Below are positions 11,341-22,384 of a stretch of DNA of 64,000 nucleotides, in pieces. Each line of letters begins with the position of its first letter. The stretch's first letter is position 1. A program made the translations under genes and the position numbers. Source of the DNA: Gordius sp. MW1 (Eukaryota; Nematomorpha; Gordioida; Gordea; Gordiidae); the NCBI GenBank assembly GCA_964036665.1, contig OZ038526.1:992001-1056000 (forward strand). Reading direction: 5' to 3'. Under the pieces are notes generated by a model. That model ran no database searches. It was not told the DNA's origin and saw only the letters and a program-made list of their open reading frames with translations.

Positions 11341-11735
11341 AATTAATTTGTTTTATACGTTTTGGCACTTAATAAAACCAAATTTGGAAAACTACCAGAC
11401 CGATTTGGCTCAAAGTTTTACAGTTTATTCCCCATACTCCGGAGCATGTTTTAAGATTGCCAAATCGGTTCAGTAGTTTTCGAGGGGTCACGTTTTTTTG
11501 TTTTATACGTTGTTTTATACGTTTTGGCACTTAATAAAACCAAATTTGGATAACTACCAGACCGATTTGGCTCAAAATTTCAGAGTTTATTCCCCATACT
11601 CCGGAGCATGTTTTAAGATTTGTTTGAGTCAAATCGGGCCAGTAGTTTTCGAAGGGTCACGTTTTTTGTTTTATACGTTGTTTTATACGTTTTGGCAATT
11701 AATAAAGACGTCATATGCTATGCAGTATAAAATAT
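11341..11735 (+). repeat. ~165-bp tandem repeat of Helitron-type 5' sequence
   Basis: Two full copies and a partial third start at about 11361, 11523 and 11691 with TTTGGCACTTAATAAAACCA. Each contains ACCAGACCGATTTGGCTCAAA, a near-universal feature of Helitron 5' regions. The open frames through it are repeat artefacts. Confidence 0.65.
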
Positions 11736-11739
11736 GAAG

Positions 11740-12101
11740 CTTAAATGTTTTATGGCTGCATAAAAATTTTCTTTCATATTAAATCAGGTCAGACCCGTTA
11801 CCATATGAATGAACCAGAGGAATATAAACATTAGATTCTACAAAGTATTTTATGTCATGGTTATGCGTTTATTTTGTAGAAGAAACTTAAATTACATTTA
11901 AAACTCAGTGACATTTCTTTAAGGCTTATGCTAAACTTTACCATAAATTATTTGGGTTATATCTGTACTGCGTTATGAATATTTTATGTTTTTAGTCAAT
12001 TATTCATAAAGTGTAAGTCTACAGCCATTAGAAACACTTAAAAAGTGATACTGCAAAATGCAAAAATAAATGGCAAAACAACGTTTGCCGGGTTCATCTA
12101 G
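11740..12101 (+). mobile_element. Helitron 3' end (5' border not defined)
   Basis: The block ends GGCAAAACAACGTTTGCCGG then GTTCATCTAG at 12101, followed by T. A short GC hairpin followed by CTAG and a T is the hallmark of Helitron 3' termini. Upstream sequence is AT-rich; the 5' border could be within or before the tandem repeat at 11341. Confidence 0.55.
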
Positions 12102-12546
12102 TCTTATATATAAAAATGAAACTATGTGTGTATGCCGCCACCAATTTTGAAAAATACCAGACCGATTTGGCTCAAAATTTCATAGTTTATTCCTGACACT
12201 CCGGAGCATGTTTTAAGATTTGTTTGAGCCAAATCGGTCCAGTAGTTTTCGAGAACAGTTTAACGCCTGATTCTCAACTTTTTTGGAAAACTACCAATCC
12301 GATTTGGCTCAAAATTTCACAGTTTATTCCTGACACTCCGGAGCATGTTTTAAGATTGTTCGAGCCAAATGCAAATCGGTCCAGTAGTTTTCGAGTATTC
12401 GTACGCCTTGCACTGTATACGGAAATAGAACAATAGAAGTAGAACATATAGACATCAAACTTTATTTTTACTTCAATAACCGCTTTATCATCATAATTTA
12501 ATACACCCGGGTAAATGGCAAAACAACGTTTGCCGGGTTCATCTAG
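12102..12546 (+). mobile_element. Short non-autonomous Helitron
   Basis: It starts TCTTATATATAAAAATG (Helitron 5' TC plus the typical TATATATAAA) and ends GCAAAACAACGTTTGCCGGG then TTCATCTAG, followed by T. Its 3' end is nearly identical to that of the neighbour ending at 12101, so two family members lie head to tail with no spacer. Internal sequence repeats ACCAGACCGATTTGGCTCAAAA and CTCCGGAGCATGTTTTAAGA twice. No Rep/helicase coding is present. Confidence 0.75.
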
Positions 12547-13079
12547 TTAATAATATTATATTAGTAAATAGAAAAATAAGCCCTTCGGGCGTAGCTGGGG
12601 GCTTCGTCCCCAGACCCCCATCTCCTCGGGGGCTCCGCCTTATAAATAATTTATTGAAATAAAAATGTTTTTAAAAAATTGGAAAATTTCTACCCCCTTG
12701 AGAAAATCCTGGCTACGCCCCTGGAATAAGCTAGCACTTCAGAGTTCGGAGTTTTAAAATTAGAGGAAGAGAATTAAATAAATGAATGATCCAAATTAGT
12801 TGCACATTTGGATATTTAAAAACACTCTTTGCTTAGCAATTAACATTAATTAAAAAAATTGGTCTCGCGTGTTTTTTACAATGTATAAACCTTGGACCCG
12901 ACTCTATAAATTTGACCCGATCCGAAAGCATTTAAAAATTTTCAACCCGAACCCGACCCGAAATCATTTTCAAATTTTCTACCCGGACCCGACCCGAAAG
13001 CATTTTCAAATTTTCTACCCGAACCCGACCCGAGGTCGGGTCGGGTCTCGGGTCACCCGTGCAGTTCTCTAATAGAAGG

Positions 13080-13905
13080 CTATATGTATTTTTATTAAAC
13101 CTTTAATTCCTTGCATGTAATATTTGAAATTTAAAATAAAGGCCCATTAATAATATAAAATTTTGAAGATCCAAATTCAAATTGAAATATTACAACTGAA
13201 ACTTTAGCCCAACTATATTATCAAATAAATAAATATGTGGCATCAATACAACTTTGTAATTATACATGGTATACATATTGTGTTATGATGATAATAATTA
13301 TAAAGCAGCTGAATCTTCAAATTTTTGCGTCACCATCGGGGGCTAATTGTCGAAACAATTTTTCCAATACAGACACGGTCGGTCCCATATTTTCCTCCAA
13401 GTTTTGTTGAGACCAGTTGACTTTACACAACTTAATAATGTCCAGTAATCTAACAAAAATTCCACATTAATTTGCGATTTGTAGCATCACCTTTTTTAAT
13501 GAACATTATTTCAAATATCATATTTTATATTTTGATTAACCAGGAAAACTCTCTATACATATATAGTCACAAATTTAAGTATAAATTTTATATGTTATTT
13601 TAAATATTTTCGCCTTTTCAGGACGCATTTAATTTTTTTAAAGATTTACAATTTTAATTGAAGGAAAAGAGTTTGATGTTATGATTAGAAAATATTGAGA
13701 AATTATTAATAAACAAACGATTTAAATATTTAAAATATATTTTTGATTATTCGGTTATCTTTCCTTAACATTGAGTTGGCCCTTTGACTTTAACCTATAG
13801 CTAAAGGAGTCTTATTTTAGAGTGAAACTTGTTTCTTTATTCAAACCTTAATTTTAAAACCTTTTATCCCAAACAAAGCCTGATCAAAAGTTATCTAAAA
13901 AAAAG
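13080..13905. other. AT-rich spacer, nothing recognised
   Basis: No exon, RNA gene or element end was found between the two hAT elements. Confidence 0.4.
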
Positions 13906-15065
13906 TACGCCTTTAGGAAATATTCGAGATTCGATTCGAAATTTCGAATCGAATCCAAATTCGAATCCATATGTGTAAGTTTCGAATCGAATATTCACAC
14001 TGCTAAGATTCGAAAATCCGAATCGAATCCTTGAAAAAATAGAATTCTAGTTTTTTTAAGTTTAATTTAATAAATAGACCATACTCAAATATTTAGCTAT
14101 TTTTATCTTACCGCAGTTTAGTTATTTTTACTGCGACAACTTGAAAAAGTTTAATTTAATATTTTTCAAACTTACATAAGTTATGGAGAACGAGGATCAC
14201 AATTTAATCAAATTATGGACTACCGGTATATTATCAACCAGGCATAGAAAATCATGCTGGCAAAATGGCCAAACAGAAAATTGAAGATATATAGCATTCA
14301 ATAAGAAGATAGTCTTATAAGCGAGTGTGGTCGATTTAAGGCTCAAAATTTGAGTGTTTATCGCTAGTATACATGGCATATCGTATAGAGAAATTAAAAA
14401 TGACGTGGAAACTGCTATAGGGAGTCAGCCAGATTTTAAATTAACTAGCGAGGTATCAACACTCGATCGGCTATTAAGAGCGACAAGGCGAAGTCTCCAT
14501 TGGAGACATTTTTGCACAAACCACGTGTGAGCCTTTACAATAGTGGAAATCGAATCAACGTCGTTTTCCAGATATCCAAAAATTAACAAAAAATATTCTC
14601 TTTATACTTAGATCATTTACCTCCGTGCGAAATGATATTTTCAACCAGAACCAATTTACTGACCAAACCCAAGCAATTGTTTAAAGATGAAAGTGTTAGG
14701 AAGATAATTTGCCTTAAAAGTTGAAAACGGTTCTTGATTGCCTTACACATATCGCCATAGTTTTTTGTTCGCCTTGAATATTTTTTTTTTCGATGTGTGT
14801 ATTTTTTTAAATATCTTTCAAATAAATTTTTCAAATGTATATGCATATTAAAAATCATGGTAGCCTTTTTAATGTGTTTTCTAATAATAGTAAAAACGTA
14901 ATTTATATTCGAATCGATTTCGAATCCTTAAATTTTTTTGGAATCGAATTCGAATCTTCATTTTAATATTCGACGAATCTCGAATCGAATATTTATTTTT
15001 AAAAAAAATTCGAATCCAAATCGAGCACCAAAAATATTGGATTCGATTCGAAATCCAGAGGCGTA
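13906..15065. mobile_element. hAT element with ATTCGAATCGAATC subterminal arrays
   Basis: Both ends carry clusters of TTCGAATCGAATCC/GGATTCGATTCGAA palindromic motifs (13925-14035 and 14905-15055). Outside them are imperfect inverted ends TACGCCTTTAGGA and TCCAGAGGCGTA. The flanks are both A-runs ending in G, consistent with an 8-bp duplication blurred by slippage. The interior carries the hAT transposase remnant at 14566-14724. The architecture (short motif arrays just inside the ends) parallels the 10532-13071 element. Confidence 0.6.
14566..14724 (+). pseudogene. hAT transposase C-terminal dimerisation region (broken)
   Basis: The plus-strand frame reads FPDIQKLTKNILFILRSFTS and then, after a one-base deletion near 14630, EMIFSTRTNLLTKPKQLFKD ...VRKIICLKS followed by TGA. 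This is the conserved hAT C-terminal pattern (FP.L..LA..YL.IP.TS.P.ER.FS..G.....KR..L). Upstream sequence from about 14160 is also transposase-like but has many stops. A non-functional copy that supports hAT identity for the enclosing element. Confidence 0.7.
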
Positions 15066-15135
15066 AAAAAAGCTACTTCAATTCATTCAATCCACATTAG
15101 GTATAGTATATTTAACAATCATAAATTGTGTACAC

Positions 15136-15330
15136 TAGTGTTGTAAAACGTCTGGGGCGTTTTGTTTGGTAGACGACTTTAGGTTCAACTAAGACACGCC
15201 CGACTCTGGTCTGTTTTTCAATTTCGACTAAGCCTAGAGGTCGACTAAGAAAAACAGACCAACAATAAAACCTTTGATCTATTATGTTTTCTAGCCGTTT
15301 TCCGTGGTTCCAATGCAACGTTACATAATA
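15136..15330. mobile_element. TAGTGTTG hAT MITE, partial
   Basis: Begins TAGTGTTGTAAAACG and contains GTCGACTAAG and TTTGGTAGACGAC segments shared with the complete MITE at 21367-21479. The right terminal CAACACTA is missing, so the right border is approximate. Confidence 0.5.
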
Positions 15331-15505
15331 ATTCCCGTTAGGGCCGTAGGCTAGAGTGAGTATCTTGTAATTGTAATAAACCAAATTTCTCAAGCGCATC
15401 ACCCGATTATCTATATAAAACAACTAAAAAGAATGTAAAATATTGATGTTTGGGTTCTTAAAAAGCTTTAAACCTTTAATACGATTTTCCAATAGTTATT
15501 ACAAA

Positions 15506-15670
15506 CTCGGGCCTTCGGCCCTCGTGGGAAGGGGGAGAAGGGAAGGGAAGAGGAGAAGGGAAGGGGGGACGACTCATCTGTACTTCGTATAAATGTATCA
15601 TATTTGCTATGCAATTTATGGGCGAGAAAGGTGGGAAGGGGCGAGAATGCCTATAGGGGGGTATTAAATG
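15506..15670 (+). repeat. Composite-family head module, copy 1
   Basis: Starts CTCGGGCCTTCGGCCC (a GGGCC-TTC-GGCCC hairpin). Then follow a GGGAAGGG purine tract, CGACTCATCT, an ATTTGCTATGCAATTTATGGG segment and GGGGCGAGAATGCCTATAGG. Other copies lie at 17217, 21879 and 46941 (plus) and 28256 and 53926 (minus). Confidence 0.75.
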
Positions 15671-15913
15671 CTTAATGATTAATTAATTATTTATACAAAT
15701 TTTCCATTTATAGGCAAAATGTAATATAGGCAAGGGTTACGGTTAGATTTAGTGTTTGCATCTAGTTGCGTATTACATTAGTTTTTATGGCCTTTAGTGA
15801 TTATGGGTCTAACAAACATTATATTATAAAACATTACAATGTTAAGAATTTGCAGAATTGTTGGGAGAAATTTTTTGTTGAATTTGAACAATTTTTAACT
15901 AAAAAAATCAAAA

Positions 15914-16720
15914 ATTTGGCCAATGGTCATTTTTTCTCCATTGGTCAGTACCAACAGATACTCTATAAGTCAATGATAGCCAAAAAAAACGGGAAAAAAA
16001 ATTTTGATGCTTACTTTGGCCAATGGTCATTTTTTTCCATTGGTCAGCAGCCAGCACACGGTAAGAGTGGATATAAATTCATAAGAGTAAAAAAAACGAA
16101 AAAAAATTTACGAATCACATTTTGGCCAATGGTCCATTGGTCAGCAGCCAGCGGACGGCCAAAAAGTCATAATAGCAATGGTAGGAACAGGAACAATCAT
16201 AATAGTCAAAAAAACGAAAAAATTAATTTCGATTCACATTTTGGCCAATGGTCATTTTTTTCCATTGGTCAGCAGCCAGGACACGGTAAAAGTGGATATA
16301 AATTCATAATAGTCAAAAAAAACGAAACAAAAGTTTTCGAATCACATTTTGGCCAATGGTCATTTTTTCCATTGGTCAGCAGCCAGGACACGGTAAAAGT
16401 GGATATAAATTCATTATAGTCAAAAAAACGAAAAAAAAGTTTTCAAATCACATTTTGGCCAATGGTCATTTTATTCCATTGGTCAGCAGCCAGCGGACGG
16501 CCAAAAAGTCATAATAGCAATGGTAGGAACAGGAACAATCACAATAGTAAAAAAAAACGAAAAAAATAATTTAGATTCACATTTTGGCCAATGGTCATTT
16601 TTTCCATCGATCAGGAGCCAGCGGACGGCCAAAAAGTCATAATAGCAATGGTAGGAACAGGAACAATCATAATAGTCAAAAAAAACGAAAAAAATAATTT
16701 TGATTCACATTTTGGCCATA
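15914..16720 (+). repeat. Hairpin-unit tandem array 1
   Basis: About eight units of roughly 100-115 bp, each containing GGCCAATGGTCATTTTTTTC then CATTGGTCAGCAGCCAG. CCAATGG and CCATTGG form a 7-9-bp stem around a T-rich loop. The rest of each unit alternates between GACACGGTAAAAGTGGATAT and GGACGGCCAAAAAGTCATAA variants and ends in an A-rich AAAAACGAAAAAA stretch. Confidence 0.8.
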
Positions 16721-17216
16721 TTCTTTAGGTCTACCACAAAATTTCAGGGCAATTTATTTCTACCGCGATATAATAGAATTTCTATAAAAAACAGTTAAAG
16801 ATCTAACAAAGGCCCAAAATAATTATGTTTAAACCGGGATAAAATAGCTAAAAAAACGCGCTTCTAAGATTTGTGCCATAAACAGCCGATTATAAAGTTG
16901 TTAAACCTGTTCATATCTCCCAACATTTTGGAACCATTATTACAAAACTTACAAAATCAAATTTCAATGTTTTTTACTGTAAACAAGGCAATCACTTCGT
17001 TGTAATAAAGCTTTCTATGCCAATTCTTTCCCGATTTCAACCTATAAAATCGATCTGCGGTAAATAAAACAAATTCATAGTAGCCCAAAAACCCAGTAAA
17101 AGCCCTTATTATCCCAAAATTCGGCCTAAAAACTCGTATTTCCACAAAAAATAGGGAGTGCAAAATAAGATAAACCCCCAAAAATGCTGCAAAACATTTC
17201 GACGCTAATACAAAAT

Positions 17217-17400
17217 CTCGGGCCTTCGGCCCTCGTGGGAAGGGGAGAAGGGAAGGGGAAGGGGAGAAGGAGAGAAGGGGGGACGACTCATCTATACTCC
17301 GTAAAAACGTAGCATATTTGCTATGCAATTTATGGGCGAGAAAGGTTGGAACGGGCGAGAATGCCTATAGGGGGGTATTAAATGCAAAATTATTATTAGT
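17217..17400 (+). repeat. Composite-family head module, copy 2
   Basis: CTCGGGCCTTCGGCCCTCGT then GGGAAGGG purine tract, CGACTCATCT, ATTTGCTATGCAATTTATGG and GGGCGAGAATGCCTATAGGG, in the order of copy 1. Confidence 0.75.
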
Positions 17401-17649
17401 TAATTATTAATTTATACAAATATTTAAAAAGTTAAATTGTATTAACAAGAACAATATATTAATTTGGTCAGTGCCCAGAGACGGTCTATAAATACATACG
17501 AGTCAAAAAAGACGAGAAAAAAAATTTCGAATCGCTACTTTGGCTAATGGTCATTTTTTCCATTGGTCAGTAGCCAGGGCACAGTTAAAAAGTCACATTA
17601 TCAAGGGTATTAACAAGAACAATATATTAATTTAATTAAAAAATATAAA

Positions 17650-17765
17650 AATTTATCCTTCTCCGGGATTCGAACCCACATTAGTAGAGGCATAGGCTTT
17701 TGTAGAGGCACAGGGACCCATATCAGTAGAGGCTTAGGCCCTTCTAGGGGAGGGCACAGGGTAAT
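17650..17765 (-). repeat. B-box-like module
   Basis: On the minus strand this holds GGGTTCGAATCCCGGAGAAG, a perfect RNA polymerase III B-box-like core, next to repeated CCTCTACTGATATGGGTCCC segments. Related modules lie at 22135-22240 (minus), 28780-28945, 29130-29260 and 50560-50740. It does not fold as a full tRNA, so it is called a repeat module, not a tRNA gene. Confidence 0.55.
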
Positions 17766-17949
17766 TATCAATGTTAACCTAATATACCCAATTCAAAAAC
17801 GAAAAAATAAAATTTCGATTTATTTGGCCAATGGTCATTTTTTTCATTGGTCAGTAGCCAGCGGACGGTCAAAAATTCATATTATCAATGGTATTAACAG
17901 GAAAAAAATTTTAATTTAATTAAAAAAAAATAAAAAAAAATTCGTCCTC

Positions 17950-18010
17950 TCCTGGGCTTGAACCCGAACCTCCAGGTCACAAAGCTGGCGCCAATAACTT
18001 GGTGGACGGA
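17950..18010 (-). repeat. tRNA-like (SINE-head-like) module
   Basis: The minus strand reads GGCGCCAGCTTTGTGACCTG ... GGTTCGGGTTCAAGCCCAGG, resembling the anticodon arm and T arm of a tRNA. Homologues lie at 47335-47402 (the most complete, with AGCATGGTATAGTGGTTATA), 50328-50392 and 53488-53565. Probably a tRNA-derived SINE head embedded in the composite element. Confidence 0.5.
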
Positions 18011-18309
18011 CAACGGACGGACAACGGACACCAAAATACGAGCCCATAAATTGCATAGCAATTAATTAATTATTTATACAAATTTTCCATTTATAGGCAA
18101 AATGTAATATAGGCAAAATGTAATAGAGGCAAGGGTTAGGGTTAGATTTAGTGTTTGCATCTAGTTGCGTATTACATTAGTTTTTATGGCCTTTAGTGAT
18201 TATGGGTCTAACAAACATTATATTATAAAACATCACAATGTTAAGAATTTGCAGAATTGTTGGGAGAAATTTTTTGTTGAATTTGAACAATTTTTAATTA
18301 AAAAAATCA

Positions 18310-18960
18310 AAAATTTGGCCAATGGTCAATTTTTCTCTATTGGTCAGTACCAACAGATACTCTATAAGTCAATGATAGCCAAAAAACGGAAAAAAAAATT
18401 TTGATGCTCACTTTGGCCAATGGTCATTTTTTTCCATTGGTCAGCAGCCAGCACACGGTAAAAGTGGATATAAATTCATAAGAGTAAAAAAAACGAAAAA
18501 AAAATTTTCGAATCACATTTTGGCCAATGGTCATTTTTTTCCATTGGTCAGCAGCCAGGACACGGTAAAAGTGGATATAAATTCATAATAGTAAAAAAAA
18601 CGAAAAAAAAGTTTTCGAGTCACATTTTGGCCAATGGTCATTTTATTCCATTGGTCAGCAGCCAGCGGACGGCCAAAAAGTCATAATAGCAATGGTAGGA
18701 ACAGGAACAATCATAATAGTCGAAAAAAAACGAAAAAAATTATTTCGATTCACATTTTGGCCAATAGTCATTTTTTCCATCGGTCAGGAGCCAGCGGGGG
18801 GCCAAAAAGTCATAATAGCAATGGTAGTAACAGGAACAATCATAATAGTAAAAAGAAAAGAAAAAATAAACTCGGATTCACATTTTGGCCAATGGTCATT
18901 TTTTTCATTGGTCAGCAGCCAGCGGACGGCCAAAAAGTCTTATTATCAATGATAGTAACA
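18310..18960 (+). repeat. Hairpin-unit tandem array 2
   Basis: About six units like those at 15914-16720, preceded by the same leader (18060-18305 duplicates 15690-15905). A frame of roughly 130 aa through it is set by unit length and is not a gene. Confidence 0.8.
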
Positions 18961-19754
18961 AGAACAATCATAAGAGTCAAAAAAAACTCCGGGATTCTAA
19001 CCCAAAAACTAGTTAAATTGCATAGCAATTAAAAGTAAACAAATTTTATTTATGTTTATTATATAATAAAATTAAACAATAATAGAACAAGCGGACGGCC
19101 AAAAAGTCATATTATCAATGGTAGTAACAGGAAAAATATATAAACGAATAGATATACTTATGCATTAATTTAACGTAGCAATTAAAACCCGACACCGCCC
19201 GAAAGCGAGGGAGATAGAGATGAGGGGTGGGGCACCTCTTATGCATTAATTTAAAAAATAACACAGCGAGGGAGATAGAGATTAGGGGTGGGGCACCTCT
19301 TTCTCATGCATTAATTTAAAAAATCGATAACCTAATATACCCAATGCAAATAGATAGGGAGGGTAGACAACGGACAACGGACGACGGACAACAAAAAAAC
19401 GAGCCCATAAACTGCATAGCAATTAAAAGTATTTCAGAGCTAAATGGCAACATTAAATTATGTCCATTTTATAATTGAGATTTCATTACAAAAATTCTGC
19501 TTACATCAGCTTAGAAATTGCAATAGGGTCTCATTGTTATCATGTTTTCCTGATATATTGTGTAGTTTAAGCCAACAGGTACCATTATAGACGTAGCCCG
19601 ACCCTCTACCCTCAATTTGCCCTCCGTTAATTTTTACTATTGCTTAAATTGCATTGCAAATTAATGCTCCCATACGAATTTAGAAGAGCCTAATAAGGCC
19701 ACACAAATACAGCAAGTAGACAGGGGTTTAAGGGGCGGAGGCCTTTGTTTTAAT

Positions 19755-20155
19755 CTTCTTCTTCTTTATCAGTTATTTGGTCCCACGGTCGTGGGGTTTG
19801 TTTTAATAAATTTCTTGCATCTTGACCGGGTGAGTGCCATGTTTTGACTACTCTTCAGTTTTCATAACTTTATCGCCTTGCCCGTTCCATGTGACACGGG
19901 GTCGTCCTCATCCTCTCTTCTCCGGCACCTCCATGTCCAGTACTTTTCGATTTAGGTCATTCGTGTCCCCCCTTAGTATATGTTTATACCACCTTAACCA
20001 ATTTTCGTTAATCATGTGCGCCATAGGTTGAATATTCATTTTTGTCATGAGAAAGTCATTCGTCATATGGTCGAGCTTAGTTTACGCCAAGCTCCACCGT
20101 AGAATTCTCATCTCTGTGGTTTTTATAAGCTTTCCTTCCCTGGTGTTTAATGCCG
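19755..20155 (-). mobile_element. RTE-type LINE, 3' fragment
   Basis: Nucleotide similarity to the 3' part of the LINE at 57510-60577: the CCCACG.TCGTGGGG 3' hairpin, then the region encoding the C-terminal TWKGQ.DK / NENRLRWYGH-type segment. Stops and frameshifts break it. As a 5'-truncated copy it has the usual form of an incomplete reverse-transcribed insertion. Confidence 0.75.
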
Positions 20156-20159
20156 ATGC

Positions 20160-20955
20160 TTATTAATTTTTAATTCCTTATTTAATTTATTATCATAATG
20201 TCAAGTTCGATATAAAATAAGGTTTTTTTAAACTCACTTTGTTGTTCACATGTATTCTATCTTTATTTAATTATTTTAATAATCCACAGTCCAGGTTTAA
20301 AATGCTCCATAAAATGACCACTGTCTAACGTTAATTTGTATGAGTAGTCCGGCCCGAGGCGAAAAGTCATTCTTATTTTTGCACCCGAATCGAGCCCAAA
20401 GCCACATCATTAATCTCGGTTATTTCCGAAACATGCGAATATCCCCTAACTTCCTAAGCAAATCCTCCTCTTTGTTTAAAATATGCCTAGATGTACGGCA
20501 TTAAAAACTGAAATAAGGGGTCGTAAAAAAGCACTGCCTACAAACCTTACTTTGGTCAATAAGCTATCAGTGTACTCAGATAATTCATAAAAACTTAAAG
20601 CAACCGGTATAAGCATGGACGTAGCCAAGCCCTCAAACATTAAGGCCCGTTTATCTCCCCTGCGTAAATTTCACAGCAAATAAAATGTTTTTCAACGAAG
20701 TGTAGGAGAGTTTAGGTTAAAGGCTCAACAAAAAACAACACGGGGCCCGAGGGCGCTACCTAACACCAAAGAACTAAGGACAATAACCTTGTTAGGAGTT
20801 AGGGGCGGAGCCCTTCTTAGAGGTCCGAAGAACTGAGATATATCAACATTTATTACACTTTGCGCAAAAAATGACAAAATTAGATTTTTTAAATTTATCT
20901 AGCCACGCAGGAGGGGGACACGACCGTCCTATAATAATAATTCACGTGAAAAATA
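20160..20955. other. No gene recognised
   Basis: AT-rich sequence with isolated GC-rich words (for example CACGGGGCCCGAGGGCGCTA at about 20740). About 60 bp at 20880-20945, containing CCACGCAGGAGGGGGACACG, recur inverted at about 30362-30418. Confidence 0.4.
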
Positions 20956-20959
20956 AGCA

Positions 20960-21349
20960 AAATAATGACTTTGATTTAATGTTTCAAATCGTAAAAAGTT
21001 TCCATTTTCCGCAGCACATGCCTACATTTATCACACTACACTACCTACACGCATTTCTAGAAAATACTATAAGTGATACACTTTTACTAAAGAAACTGTA
21101 TATTCAAATTTTCAAAGCAGAGGATAAATACGCAGTACGTCATGAGGTTGTGTTTGATTGACATTTTATTAAACGTCAAAACGTATAAAACAAAATAACT
21201 TGATGACTTAGAGACTTCAAATATAGCTTAAAACCTAGGCTCAGACCTACCAAATATTCGCAGAAATTTCCATCTAAATCGGTCCAGCCGTTTCGGAGGA
21301 GTTTAATAACAAACACCGTTTCACGAGAATTTTATATATTAAATTAAGA
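20960..21349 (-). mobile_element. Helitron 5' region (3' end lost)
   Basis: On the minus strand it starts TCTTAATTTAATATATAAAA then TTCTCGTGAAACGG, a classical Helitron 5' terminus. It continues with GGACCGATTTAGATGGAAAT and TTTTATACGTTTTGACGTTT. It matches the 5' part of the Helitron at 26182-27764 (GAAAATTTGAATATACAG and AAAAGTGTATC..TTATAGTA). The coding-looking frame on the plus strand is a shadow. Confidence 0.65.
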
Positions 21350-21366
21350 AGACCTACCAAAAAAGG

Positions 21367-21479
21367 TAGTGTTGTAAAAACGACGACTGGGTTTTGTTTG
21401 GTCCGTTTATTTTTAGTCGACTAAAGCCAAAGGTGGTCGACCAAACAAACAAATTCCAGCCCCGTTTTTAGCAACACTA
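21367..21479. mobile_element. Complete 113-bp hAT MITE
   Basis: Inverted ends TAGTGTTGTAAAAACG and CGTTTTTAGCAACACTA frame a short element with internal inverted GGTCGACCAAAC-type sequence. Flanks do not give a clear 8-bp repeat, perhaps because it lies against a Helitron end. It shares its 8-bp ends with the large foldback element at 32837-38136. Confidence 0.7.
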
Positions 21480-21878
21480 GAAGAATATAGATTATTATAA
21501 TCAAATGATCTTAACTCATTTTAGCCTAAGAATATCAATAACCCCAAAATAAAATTCAGAATTTTTGTAAATTGACCGCCAAACACCTAAGAGGTAATAC
21601 AAAATATTTCCGTTTAATTTTATAATTTATGATAGATAGGATTCCATATTGATTTCCAATCCTGCCTATAGCAATTAATATAGCAGTACCTAGAATTGGA
21701 GGCTTTTTCCATTTTCATGCGAGTTTGGGGATTCTTGGCTTTCTTCATAACTTGGTCGAAATGCGGATCTTTCGAGATAACTTTGAGTTTGCCATCTTCG
21801 GCCTATACCAAAATTTTAAACAAAAAAGGACATCTTTTAAATACCTTTTCGCTAAATTTTAAAATAGTAATTAAAAAA

Positions 21879-22245
21879 CTCGGGCCTTCGGCCCTCGTGG
21901 GAAGGGGGAGGGGGGAAGGGGATGGGGGGAAGGGGATGGGGGGAAGGGGAGGGGGGAAGGGAAGGGGGGACGACTCATCTACACTCCGTATAAATGTATC
22001 ATATTTGCTATGCAATTTATGGGCGAGAAAGGTAGGAAGGGGCGAGAATGTCTATAGGGGGTTTTAAATGCCTAATGATTAATTAATTATTTATACAAAT
22101 TTTCCATGTAATTAAAAAAAATTGCCCTCTCCGGGATTCGAACCTACATCAGTAGAGGCAGCCTTTGTAGGGGCACAGGGAACCATATAAGTAGAGGTAT
22201 AGGCCTTTGTAGGGGAGGGCATAGAGTAATTATCGATGTTAACCA
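21879..22245. repeat. Composite-family fragment: head module plus B-box-like module
   Basis: CTCGGGCCTTCGGCCCTCGT head and long GGGGAAGGGGATGGGG purine tract, then ATTTGCTATGCAATTTATGG and GGCGAGAATGTCTATAGGGG (21879-22070). The B-box-like module follows at 22130-22240 on the minus strand (GGTTCGAATCCCGGAG). The two peptides encoded across the purine tract are low-complexity artefacts. Confidence 0.7.
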
Positions 22246-22384
22246 ATTGAATTATTCATTACTAATTCTTTTTTAGGGGAAAAGGGCATACTTTGGTTTT
22301 TTTAACTAATGGGTGTCAAAGGTTGTTAATATGAGAAAAGCGAAAATACCCTAAAGAAGAGGAAATTATAACATGTAATGTTCA

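Larger units (their letters stand above)
11288..12723. mobile_element. Nested hAT element, 8-bp TSD GAATAAGC
   Basis: Ends CAGGGGCGTAG / CTACGCCCCTG, with GAATAAGC at 11280-11287 and 12724-12731. The end sequence is a cousin of the CATGGGCGTAGCC family. The interior is not transposase but Helitron-derived sequence: tandem Helitron 5' repeats, two Helitron 3' ends and a GC-rich hairpin patch at about 12570-12640. It sits inside the 10532-13071 element and is therefore younger than it. Confidence 0.85.
10532..13071. mobile_element. 2.54-kb hAT element with ACCCGACCCGA subterminal arrays
   Basis: Perfect 12-bp terminal inverted repeats TAGAGAACTGCA / TGCAGTTCTCTA are flanked by a perfect 8-bp direct repeat ATAGAAGG (10524-10531 and 13072-13079). 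Just inside both ends lie arrays of the unit ACCCGAACCCGACCCGAAAG plus AT spacer (about 10558-10680 left; about 12895-13046 right). The left array has the same orientation as most of the right one, which ends with the inverted GGTCGGGTCGGGT. No transposase reading frame remains. A second hAT element (11288-12723) is nested inside. Confidence 0.85.
15506..19440. repeat. Composite repeat cluster 1
   Basis: A mosaic of modules found elsewhere in the window. Purine-rich heads lie at 15506 and 17217. A direct duplication links about 15690-16720 and 18060-19020. Two hairpin-unit arrays are present. A B-box-like module (17650-17760, minus) is followed by a tRNA-like module (17950-18010, minus), then GGACAACGGACAAC arrays (18005-18035, 19370-19400) and a GATAGAGATGAGGGGTGGGG module (19200-19320). 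Several junctions carry CATAAATTGCATAGCAATT. No protein-coding gene is recognised; open frames follow the repeat period. Confidence 0.75.

Noticed and set aside
15112..15423. 103-aa minus-strand frame
   Set aside because: Overlaps the TAGTGTTG MITE remnant and shows no recognisable domain.
15766..16419. 217-aa frame across the hairpin array, and similar frames at 18165-19032, 48519-48866 and 50917-51108
   Set aside because: Peptide repeats follow the DNA repeat, start and stop at random within units, and differ between arrays.
15914..16720. Regular repeats considered as a CRISPR array
   Set aside because: Units are adjacent without unique spacers, the host is eukaryotic and there are no cas genes.
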